Below the pieces are notes generated by a model, which saw only the letters and a program-made list of their open reading frames with translations, had not been told where the DNA came from and searched no databases. This document shows positions 8,179 to 13,647 of a DNA stretch of 13,860 bases, piece by piece. The DNA lies in NCBI GenBank assembly GCA_031261125.1, contig JAISJZ010000132.1:1-13860 (forward strand), read 5' to 3'. The DNA comes from Planctomycetaceae bacterium. Lineage in GTDB: Bacteria; Planctomycetota; Planctomycetia; Pirellulales; Thermoguttaceae. A program made the translations under genes and the position numbers. Every line of letters begins with the position of its first letter. The stretch's first letter is position 1.

Positions 8179-8979
8179 CTAAAACAACGGCGTTTCTCCT
8201 TCCAGCCGTTTGCGGCATTGTTCCCAATACTCCGGCGATAATTCAAAACCCAGATAACGGCGACCGAGTTTCTTGGCAACGGCAAGCGTGGTTCCGCTGC
8301 CCAGAAACGGGTCCAGAACTTTGCCGTTCTCGTTTGTTGACACAGAAATAATCCTGTGTAAAACTTCCTCCGGCATCTGACAGTTGTGCCAGCCCTTCCG
8401 TTCTTTGAACGTTCCGCAAACCCGCGAAACAAGCCAAGTGTCTTTATCTGTTCCTAACTCATTTTCCAACTCCTTCGGATTCAAAATCCAAGTGTCGTCC
8501 GGCAGCCGGCCTTTCGGATTCGCCCGCTTGTCGTTATACCGCAGTTGCCGCGCCGAAGGTACCCGGATTGCGTCATCGTTGAATGTAAAATGTGCCGGGT
8601 TCTTAACGAAGTGAAACAAATGAACGTGAGACCGGGTAAATTTTTTCTTGCAATTTACGCCGAACGTGTAGTACCACACGACCCAACTTCGGCACGTTAA
8701 GCCGAGTTCCCGTGTACAGCACACTTTCAGTTCGGCAGCGAACTCATCACCGATGGCGAGCCAAAACGTACCGTCCGGCTTAAGTATTCGGACAACTTCG
8801 GACATCCATTTTTTTGACCAGTTCAGATATTCGTTGTCTTCCCGTTTATCGTGATAGACATCGTAGGCGTACCCGATGTTGAACGGCGGGTCGGCAAAAA
8901 CGAGGTCGGCACAGGCATCCGGCAGTTGCCGCATTCCGCCGATGCACTCCAAATTATAAATGTTATCCCATTGAAGCAT
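8179..8979 (-). CDS. Site-specific DNA methyltransferase, beta class (N6-adenine or N4-cytosine)
   Basis: This 266-residue S-adenosylmethionine-dependent enzyme transfers a methyl group to an exocyclic amine of adenine or cytosine in DNA. The catalytic motif comes first (DPPFNIGY, Asp30-Phe33) and the cofactor motif last (LDPFLGSGTTLAVA, about 222-235), the order that defines the beta class. The middle section (about 100-200) should hold the target-recognition part. LDPFLGSGTT is followed by GRRYLGFELSPEYWEQ, as in the N6_N4_Mtase family. The segment WHNCQMPEEVLHRII stands where many relatives have HPTQKP. No restriction endonuclease or specificity gene is nearby, so it looks like an orphan, possibly with an epigenetic role (inference). 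The recognition sequence cannot be read from the protein. It is transcribed away from ssrA. Confidence 0.9.
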   Translation of the reverse strand: MLQWDNIYNLECIGGMRQLPDACADLVFADPPFNIGYAYDVYHDKREDNEYLNWSKKWMSEVVRILKPDGTFWLAIGDEFAAELKVCCTRELGLTCRSWVVWYYTFGVNCKKKFTRSHVHLFHFVKNPAHFTFNDDAIRVPSARQLRYNDKRANPKGRLPDDTWILNPKELENELGTDKDTWLVSRVCGTFKERKGWHNCQMPEEVLHRIISVSTNENGKVLDPFLGSGTTLAVAKKLGRRYLGFELSPEYWEQCRKRLEGETPLF

Positions 8980-9030
8980 TGCCGGTGTTTTATGTTTTAG
9001 CCGGCTTCCTTGGGAAACCGAAGGAAACCG

Positions 9031-9036
9031 ATTATA
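9031..9036 (-). promoter_or_regulatory. Candidate -10 element for the methyltransferase gene
   Basis: The minus strand reads a perfect TATAAT at 9036-9031, about 52 bases before the methyltransferase ATG. No good -35 element lies at the right distance. It sits only seven bases from the -35 of the ssrA promoter on the other strand, so polymerases could not occupy both sites at once. Confidence 0.4.
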
Positions 9037-9043
9037 CCCCCTC

Positions 9044-9071
9044 TTGACGTGTTGAACAGGTACGCTAGAAT
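9044..9071 (+). promoter_or_regulatory. Sigma-70-type promoter of ssrA
   Basis: TTGACG (9044-9049) and TAGAAT (9066-9071) each match five of six consensus bases and are spaced by 16. Transcription would begin near 9078, leaving a leader of about 29 bases to be removed by RNase P at the mature 5' end. Confidence 0.75.
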
Positions 9072-9106
9072 GAGTTACGGGTAATTGTATATCCGTTTTG
9101 AAAGGA

Positions 9107-9465
9107 GGGGGCGAACCGGGTTCGACCGGACAAGGGAAGGATGAGTTGCAAGCCGCAGTTGGTCAGCGGGCTGCGTTAAAAGCCGACTACTAAATTCAAA
9201 TGCCGAACCTAAATTGGCATTGGCTGCCTAAACACAGGCAACCCCGAAACCGCGCTGCTGCCGAAGCGGTGTGAATTTCGGACGACATTTCGGCTGGTTT
9301 CTGTTCACGTTGACTACGGCAGGAACAAGACACTGTTGTCAAACCGTCTGTGCGAAACCGTCGCCGATAAGGGTTCAAACGGATCAAACTTCAAAGAATC
9401 GGAGACGCTTGTGGACGCTTGTTTGGAACTGTTTCGGGACGCGGGTTCAATTCCCGCCGCCTCCA
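9107..9465 (+). ncRNA. ssrA: Transfer-messenger RNA (tmRNA)
   Basis: This RNA rescues stalled ribosomes and adds a degradation tag to the unfinished protein, together with SmpB (not in the window). The 5' end GGGGGCG (9107-9113) pairs with CGCCTCC (9458-9464) to form the tRNA-like acceptor stem, with one G-U pair. The 5' part continues as AACCGGGTTCGACC, typical of tmRNA. The 3' end has a T arm with five-pair stem GCGGG/CCCGC around TTCAATT. The discriminator is A9465 and no CCA is encoded, so CCA must be added. A short reading frame ends in LALAA. At about 359 bases and in one piece, it is a normal-sized, non-permuted tmRNA. Confidence 0.95.
9202..9231 (+). other. tmRNA tag reading frame (AEPKLALAA)
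   Basis: From a likely resume codon GCC (9202) the frame reads Ala-Glu-Pro-Lys-Leu-Ala-Leu-Ala-Ala and ends at TAA (9229-9231). The LALAA end is the usual protease-recognition tail. The resume codon is inferred from position and tag length; no other in-frame alanine codon upstream is a good candidate. Confidence 0.75.
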
Positions 9466-9469
9466 ATCG

Positions 9470-9489
9470 AAGGCAGATGCCGCCTTTTT
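9470..9489 (+). terminator. Possible intrinsic terminator of ssrA
   Basis: AAGGC (9470-9474) pairs with GCCTT (9482-9486) across a seven-base loop and runs into five T bases (9485-9489). The stem is short, so some read-through into the RRM gene is possible. Confidence 0.45.
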
Positions 9490-9579
9490 GTTGATTCGGC
9501 ATCACAGGGTTTCTTCTTTTTTGCCGTTAGGGGGAAGGATTCCGGTTTGATTTTCGTTGACGGCAGAAGAAAGACAGTT

Positions 9580-9942
9580 ATGAAGATTTACGTTGGTAAT
9601 CTCTCTTACCGTATGACGGATGATGAACTCCGTCAGTTGTTTGAGGAGTTCGGTTCCGTCAGTCAGGTCGATATTATTTCCGACCGGGAAACGGGACGTT
9701 CCAAAGGGTTTGCGTTCGTTGAAATGTTGAACGACGAGGAAGCAAACGCCGCAATTTCGGCACTGGACGGTCAGTCCGTCGGTGACCGGGTTTTGAAGAT
9801 TAACGAAGCCCGACCGAAGACCCCGCGTCCGGGCGGCGGCGGATTCGGCGGAGGCGGCGGTGACCGGGGCGGTCGTCCTCCCCGCAACTACGGCGGAGGC
9901 GGCGGCGACCGCGGAGGATACAGAGACAGAGAGCGGTACTAA
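9580..9942 (+). CDS. Glycine-rich RNA-binding protein with one RRM
   Basis: This 120-residue protein consists of one RNA recognition motif and a short disordered tail. RNP2 is IYVGNL (3-8) and RNP1 is KGFAFVEM (42-49), so the RNA-contacting aromatic residues (Tyr4, Phe44, Phe46) are present. From about residue 84 the tail is glycine-rich with arginines (FGGGGGDRGG, then YGGGGGDRGG) and ends RDRERY. Such proteins in cyanobacteria and planctomycetes are often linked to cold shock or RNA handling; that role here is inferred. The ATG is fixed by homology: a longer frame runs back through the tmRNA 3' half but has no RRM-like sequence before Met. A weak purine run precedes the start. I saw no promoter in the 114 bases after ssrA, so it may depend partly on read-through or on an unrecognised promoter. 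A strong terminator follows. Confidence 0.93.
   Translation: MKIYVGNLSYRMTDDELRQLFEEFGSVSQVDIISDRETGRSKGFAFVEMLNDEEANAAISALDGQSVGDRVLKINEARPKTPRPGGGGFGGGGGDRGGRPPRNYGGGGGDRGGYRDRERY
9847..9905 (+). repeat. Direct repeat encoding the Gly-Arg tail
   Basis: GGCGGAGGCGGCGG occurs at 9847-9860 and 9892-9905, a period of 45 bases (15 codons). Each copy is followed by near-identical GACCG sequence and encodes GGGGGDRGG. This is an in-frame duplication within the RRM protein tail. Confidence 0.7.
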
Positions 9943-9960
9943 ACCATATTACCGTTTCAG

Positions 9961-9990
9961 CCCGTTTCCTTTGGAAACGGGTTTATTTTT
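9961..9990 (+). terminator. Strong intrinsic terminator of the RRM gene
   Basis: CCCGTTTCC (9961-9969) pairs perfectly with GGAAACGGG (9973-9981) around a TTT loop, and is followed by TTTATTTTTT. On the minus strand the same hairpin forms after ffh but without a good T run, so it mainly serves the plus strand. Confidence 0.85.
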
Positions 9991-10009
9991 TGGAAACGGG
10001 CTTATTTAT
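9973..10009 (+). repeat. Duplicated terminator arm with its T tract
   Basis: GGAAACGGG plus a T-rich tail occurs at 9973-9990 and again at 9992-10009, with two mismatches in 18 bases. The ffh stop codon (10008-10006) lies in the second copy. Confidence 0.75.
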
Positions 10010-11490
10010 TGTCCCCGTTTTTCTTTTTCCCGCTTTTTGCGTTCCTTTTCCCGTTTCTTTCGGGCTTCGGCTTTTTCTTGGGCTGTGAGCCGTTTGCCGG
10101 TGCCTTTCTTCGGTGCCGAAATGTTTGCCGTCGGATTTTTCGCCATCATCGACGACATAGATTGAATCGCCGACATCTGGTCCCGCATATTCATCGACGA
10201 CATACTTTTCATCATTTCCTGCATCGGCAGGAACGATTTGATAATTTCAGCGACCGCCTGCGGTTGCACCCCTGCTCCCGCCGCTATCCGCCGCCGCCGG
10301 CTCTGGTCGATAATTTTCGGATTACGCTTCTCCTCCGCCGTCATCGAGTCGATAATCCCGCCGACACGCTGCATCTCTTTATCCGCATCGACGTTCATTT
10401 CGCCCATCATTTGCGTCATTTGTCCCATTCCCGGAATGAAACTCAACAACTTGCTGAACGAACCGAGACGTTTCGCCTGCCCCATTTGACTGCGGAAATC
10501 GTCCAGCGTGAATTCGCCTCTTTTCAGCCGTTCCTGCTGTTTTTCCAGTTCCTCCTTGTTGAGTTTCTCCGTTGCCTGTTCGATGAGCGTGAGCATATCG
10601 CCCATTCCGAGAATCCGCCCCGCCAGCCGGTCAGGGTGAAACTCTTCAAGATTGTCAATCAATTCGCCGGTACCGATGTACTTAATCGGAACGCCGGTAA
10701 TGTGCTTGACAGACAATGCCGCCCCGCCGCGGGAGTCGCCGTCTAACTTTGTCAGAATGACACCGTCGAGTTCCAACGCTTCGTTGAACGCCTTCGCACT
10801 GTTCACGGCATCCTGACCGGTCATCGCGTCAACAACGAAATACACTTGGTCCGGCTGCAACTCCTTTTCGATGTTTTGGAGTTGCTTCATCAACTCTTCG
10901 TCGATGTGCAGCCGGCCGGCGGTGTCGAGAATCAGAACATCAACGCCGAGTTGCTTCGCTTTTGCCGCCGCGTCCCGGCAGACCTTCACCGGGTCTTTGC
11001 TGTCCCGGTCCGTATGAACGGGAACGCCGAGTGTTTTGCCGAGAATTTCCAACTGGTCAATCGCTGCCGGCCGCTGCAAATCCGCCGCGACGAGCAGCGG
11101 TTTTAACTTCCGTTTGAGCAGCAGATTGCCGAGTTTGCCGCAGGTAGTCGTTTTGCCGGAACCTTGCAAGCCGCAAAGCATCAGCGTTGTTAAACCGCCC
11201 TTATTCAGATGCAGCGAATGGTCAACCGGTCCCATCAATCCGACTAAATGTTCATAGACGATTTTGACGAGTTGTTCGGTCGGGTCAAGCAGTTTTAAGA
11301 CGTTTTCGCCGAGTGCCTCTTCGGCGATTTTAGCGGTGAAGTCCTTGACAACCGGCAAACTGACATCGGCTTCGAGCAGGGACTGTTTGACAAGTTCAAG
11401 CCCTTCCCGCATATTCGATTCGGTCAACCGCCCTTTTCCGCGAAGGGTTTTGATTGCCGACATCAAACTATCTTGAAGGGTCTCGAACAT
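10006..11490 (-). CDS. ffh: Signal recognition particle GTPase (SRP54/Ffh)
   Basis: Ffh binds signal sequences of nascent membrane proteins and 4.5S RNA, and docks with FtsY to deliver ribosomes to the Sec translocon. The 494-residue protein has the N and G domains (about 1-293) with GLQGSGKTTT (107 onward), DTAGR (189-193) and TKLDGDSRGG (247-256). The M domain contains the methionine-rich segment GMGQMTQMMGEMN and the RNA-binding helix SRRRRIAAGAGVQPQAV; the usual GSG here reads GAG. After a second methionine-rich stretch there is a basic tail of about 30 residues (KKREKERKKREKEK), making the protein somewhat longer than the E. coli form. MFETLQDSL at 11490 is the standard start; an in-frame GTG at 11517 is less likely. 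The gene converges on the RRM gene and has its own promoter. Confidence 0.97.
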   Translation of the reverse strand: MFETLQDSLMSAIKTLRGKGRLTESNMREGLELVKQSLLEADVSLPVVKDFTAKIAEEALGENVLKLLDPTEQLVKIVYEHLVGLMGPVDHSLHLNKGGLTTLMLCGLQGSGKTTTCGKLGNLLLKRKLKPLLVAADLQRPAAIDQLEILGKTLGVPVHTDRDSKDPVKVCRDAAAKAKQLGVDVLILDTAGRLHIDEELMKQLQNIEKELQPDQVYFVVDAMTGQDAVNSAKAFNEALELDGVILTKLDGDSRGGAALSVKHITGVPIKYIGTGELIDNLEEFHPDRLAGRILGMGDMLTLIEQATEKLNKEELEKQQERLKRGEFTLDDFRSQMGQAKRLGSFSKLLSFIPGMGQMTQMMGEMNVDADKEMQRVGGIIDSMTAEEKRNPKIIDQSRRRRIAAGAGVQPQAVAEIIKSFLPMQEMMKSMSSMNMRDQMSAIQSMSSMMAKNPTANISAPKKGTGKRLTAQEKAEARKKREKERKKREKEKRGQ

Positions 11491-11557
11491 CTTAATCTCT
11501 GTTGTTTCGCCCCGCACGGTGCCGCGGGTTCCTGCGGTTAATCCTTTGAAACGTTAT

Positions 11558-11585
11558 ATTATCGTAAATTGCCCTGTTTTGACAA
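11558..11585 (-). promoter_or_regulatory. Sigma-70-type promoter of ffh
   Basis: The minus strand reads TTGTCA (11585-11580), a 16-base spacer and GATAAT (11563-11558), each five of six consensus bases. Transcription would start near 11550, giving a leader of about 60 bases that contains a small CCCGC/GCGGG hairpin. Confidence 0.55.
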
Positions 11586-11596
11586 CCCCCGCCGGG

Positions 11597-13282
11597 TTAT
11601 TTCATCTTTCGGAACCGCTCCAACGCCTCACGGAAGAGCGTTACCTCCGGCACAAGACGAACAACGTTTTCCTGCGTCCTGATTGCTTTTTCAGTTTCAC
11701 CGCCGAGAAAATAGACGTGTGCAAGCGTGTCAAGATATGCCGGATTCTCCGGTTCCGCTTTCACGGCGGTATCTATCAACGCTTTCGCTTCGGAATAACT
11801 TCCGCCCGTTCCCGCCAGCAGCCACGCTGCCTGATTGCACGCCTCCACTGCCGCTTCTTTACGCTCTTCCGCCGTTGTCCCTGCCCGCAACTGCATCTGG
11901 CGTTCAATGCCGAACATCGCATTGTTCGTTTTGTCCCGAAGGTTATCGCTGTACCGCGGCTCGATTTCCGGGTTATGCACAATAACCTTATGAGACAATA
12001 TCAACAAATCAATTTCCTGCGAGTCGCTATTCAATCCCTTATCAACGTTTTCCCGCACCTTACTCCAATCGTCCGCTGCTTGGGCTGCTTGGGCAAGACA
12101 AAGATACATTCCGGCGTGAACTCTCTTCCCAAAAACATTATTATTATCGCTGTACTTGTCTTTGTATTCTTCGCTGCTCAAGATGTTTTTGCCCTGCTCA
12201 AAATATTTTGCCGCTTCGGAATAGCGGCACAAAAACTGTTCCACTTCCGCAAGTTCCATTGCCGCAAACAGATTCATCTGAATCGGACCGTTTTCCAACA
12301 CTATTTGAAAATGCGGCTTCGCCCAATTCAGGCGGTACCGCCGCCGCAGAATTATGCCGGCATCGTAATGGTCGTAAAACGGTTCGTTGACTTTTTCGTT
12401 CACCGGCAGCAGCGGATGCTCCTTGCCGAGGAACCGGGTACGGACGGCAAGTGCCGCCTGAACCGACTTATCCCGCTGTGCTGTTAAACCGGCGGCTTCC
12501 TGCATTTCGGCAACCGCATAATAAAACAAAATGTCGCTTGTGTTGCCCGGCTGAATACTGTTGTTTGCCGGATTCGCCTGAAACGCTGTCATCGCGGCAA
12601 TCAATTTCTCAATCCGCTGTGCCGATTCTTTATCGGCGGCGGCATTTTTCCGCTCGTTCCATTCACATCGGATTTTTGCGTAATCCAAAACCAGCGCGGT
12701 CAGAGCATCTTGTTCTTTTGATGAATTCGGGTTCTGTTCCAGTTCCCTGACGATGTTCCGGTACCATTTTTTCTGCGGTGCCGGACTGACCGGCGGGACA
12801 GCGATAAGCACTTTGGCGGCTTCGGCACGCAGTTCCCGCTTTTCATCGAACCGGAGAATCCGCAGCAGCGTCGGCAGTCCTTCACCATTCGGAGCATCGC
12901 CGCTCGGATGAGCCAGAATCCATATAACGCCGGCTTTTTTCGTAATGGTTTCGGCTTGGGCATACTCTTGAATCCAGATTTGCAGTCCTTTGGTTTCCCG
13001 CAGGGTGAACTGTGCATTGAATCGGGAAATAATTTTTTCGGCACGGTAGGCAATTTCAGGGTCTTTACCCGAACTTGCTGCCCGAAGTGCCGGCAAGGCT
13101 CCTATCCCGATACGGAACAGATGTTCTTCTGCCCGTTCCCTGACAAAGTAGGAATCATCGCCGAGTTTTTTAATCCATTGTGCTGTTCCGGCATTCCGCG
13201 GTTCGACCGTCTCCTGCCCGAAAAGTAAGACAGCCGAAAAACACAGGACGGCGATAGAAACAACCTCTTCATACTTTTTCAT
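11597..13282 (-). CDS. Exported protein with HEAT-like and TPR repeats, function unknown
   Basis: This 561-residue protein has a probable signal peptide (hydrophobic 8-21, cleavage near FGQ at 21-23), so it should be periplasmic or exported. Residues 36-88 form a HEAT-like pair (WIKKLGDDSYFVRERAEEHL, then GALPALRAASSGKDPEIAYRAEKII), of the kind common in planctomycete exported proteins. More helical repeats follow around 135-165. The C-terminal half looks like tetratricopeptide repeats: YSEAAKYFEQGKNIL, WSKVRENVDKGLN, and best YSEAKALIDTAVKAEPENPA with AYLDTLAHVYFLGGETEKAI near 500-535. Both repeat types are protein-binding scaffolds and no catalytic motif is visible. The start is supported by AGGAG nine bases upstream. 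It stands alone, reading away from a long regulatory gap. Confidence 0.8.
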   Translation of the reverse strand: MKKYEEVVSIAVLCFSAVLLFGQETVEPRNAGTAQWIKKLGDDSYFVRERAEEHLFRIGIGALPALRAASSGKDPEIAYRAEKIISRFNAQFTLRETKGLQIWIQEYAQAETITKKAGVIWILAHPSGDAPNGEGLPTLLRILRFDEKRELRAEAAKVLIAVPPVSPAPQKKWYRNIVRELEQNPNSSKEQDALTALVLDYAKIRCEWNERKNAAADKESAQRIEKLIAAMTAFQANPANNSIQPGNTSDILFYYAVAEMQEAAGLTAQRDKSVQAALAVRTRFLGKEHPLLPVNEKVNEPFYDHYDAGIILRRRYRLNWAKPHFQIVLENGPIQMNLFAAMELAEVEQFLCRYSEAAKYFEQGKNILSSEEYKDKYSDNNNVFGKRVHAGMYLCLAQAAQAADDWSKVRENVDKGLNSDSQEIDLLILSHKVIVHNPEIEPRYSDNLRDKTNNAMFGIERQMQLRAGTTAEERKEAAVEACNQAAWLLAGTGGSYSEAKALIDTAVKAEPENPAYLDTLAHVYFLGGETEKAIRTQENVVRLVPEVTLFREALERFRKMK

Positions 13283-13291
13283 TGCGCAGCA

Positions 13292-13296
13292 CTCCT
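13292..13296 (-). promoter_or_regulatory. Ribosome binding site of the HEAT/TPR gene
   Basis: AGGAG on the minus strand lies nine bases before the ATG at 13282. It is one of only two clear Shine-Dalgarno sequences in the window and fixes this start. Confidence 0.75.
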
Positions 13297-13329
13297 GTTC
13301 GTTGGGCTGGACGGAAAACGGGCTGTTTC

Positions 13330-13358
13330 ATTGTATCAAGCAAAAACCGGCAGGACAA
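13330..13358 (-). promoter_or_regulatory. Sigma-70-type promoter of the HEAT/TPR gene
   Basis: The minus strand reads TTGTCC (13358-13353), a 17-base spacer and TACAAT (13335-13330). Transcription would start near 13323, about 40 bases before the ATG. Confidence 0.55.
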
Positions 13359-13366
13359 GTCCCGCC
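13349..13366. promoter_or_regulatory. Palindrome over the -35 element, possible operator
   Basis: GGCAGGAC (13349-13356) and GTCCCGCC (13359-13366) form an eight-base inverted repeat with one mismatch and a two-base centre. It covers the predicted -35 of the HEAT/TPR promoter, where a bound repressor would block polymerase. No regulator is identified. Confidence 0.3.
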
Positions 13367-13380
13367 AATTAGAAAAGTTG

Positions 13381-13412
13381 TTGCAAAATGAAACAACTGC
13401 ATTTTTTTGCAA
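13381..13412. repeat. Inverted repeat TTGCAAAA / TTTTGCAA
   Basis: Perfect eight-base arms at 13381-13388 and 13405-13412 are separated by 16 bases. It lies between the two divergent promoters and could be a protein-binding site or chance in AT-rich sequence. Confidence 0.5.
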
Positions 13413-13441
13413 TGGTATTTTGACCGCCTATTTTTCCAAAA

Positions 13442-13490
13442 AAAAATGTCAATAAAACGGCGATTTTCTAATTTCATTTTTGACATTTTT
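13442..13490. repeat. 11-bp perfect inverted repeat, possible enhancer site
   Basis: AAAAATGTCAA (13442-13452) and TTGACATTTTT (13480-13490) are exact reverse complements, 27 bases apart. The core ATGTCAA occurs again at 13607-13613 in the leader of the exported protein. The pair sits about 75-120 bases upstream of the sigma-54 candidate, where enhancer-binding activators commonly bind. Confidence 0.55.
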
Positions 13491-13563
13491 AATTGTGTTT
13501 TCGTAAGTACCTGTATTTATTCAACTTACAACTCTTAACATTTTTTTGAAAATTTTCTCCCGT

Positions 13564-13579
13564 TGGCACGGTAGGTGCG
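13564..13579 (+). promoter_or_regulatory. Candidate sigma-54 (RpoN) promoter
   Basis: TGGCACG (13564-13570), four bases, then GTGCG (13575-13579) matches the consensus TGGCACG-N4-TTGCW, with GG and GC at the required 12-base spacing. The -24 block is perfect; the -12 block lacks the first T of TTGC. Transcription would start near 13590, about 58 bases before the ATG of the exported protein. Confidence 0.6.
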
Positions 13580-13634
13580 TTAAAAACTATTGCCGGAAAA
13601 AACCGGATGTCAAAACGTTCAATATCTCCAACCA

Positions 13635-13640
13635 AAGGAA
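13635..13640 (+). promoter_or_regulatory. Ribosome binding site of the right-edge gene
   Basis: AAGGAA lies seven bases before the ATG at 13648 and supports that start. Confidence 0.65.
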
Positions 13641-13647
13641 CCGAACA

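Larger units (their letters stand above)
13283..13647. promoter_or_regulatory. 365-base AT-rich divergent regulatory region
   Basis: No gene is visible here on either strand. The left part holds the HEAT/TPR ribosome site, promoter and palindrome. The right part holds inverted repeats, a candidate sigma-54 promoter and the leader of the exported protein. Other short symmetric elements are GAAAATTTTC (13548-13557), GTAAGT/ACTTAC (13503-13508 with 13524-13529) and, in the leader, CCGG-A6-CCGG (13593-13606). Confidence 0.7.

Noticed and set aside
9271..9579. N-terminal extension of the RRM protein through the tmRNA 3' half
   Set aside because: The frame is open by chance across ssrA; the RRM starts exactly at the ATG at 9580 and the tmRNA structure explains the upstream bases.
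10009..10746. 245-residue plus-strand reading frame
   Set aside because: It is antisense to the highly conserved ffh and its composition (runs of Phe, Arg, His) is that of a mirror frame.
11584..11598. AACCC / GGGTT hairpin after the HEAT/TPR stop codon
   Set aside because: Five-base stem with no following T run on the minus strand, and it overlaps the ffh -35 element; not a convincing terminator.
11519..12487. 322-residue plus-strand reading frame
   Set aside because: It is antisense to the HEAT/TPR gene. The protein is Arg/Phe/His-rich with no recognisable motif and no ribosome site.
13381..13490. CRISPR-like or phage attachment repeats in the AT-rich gap
   Set aside because: The repeats are inverted single pairs with no regular spacing, no cas gene and no integrase nearby.
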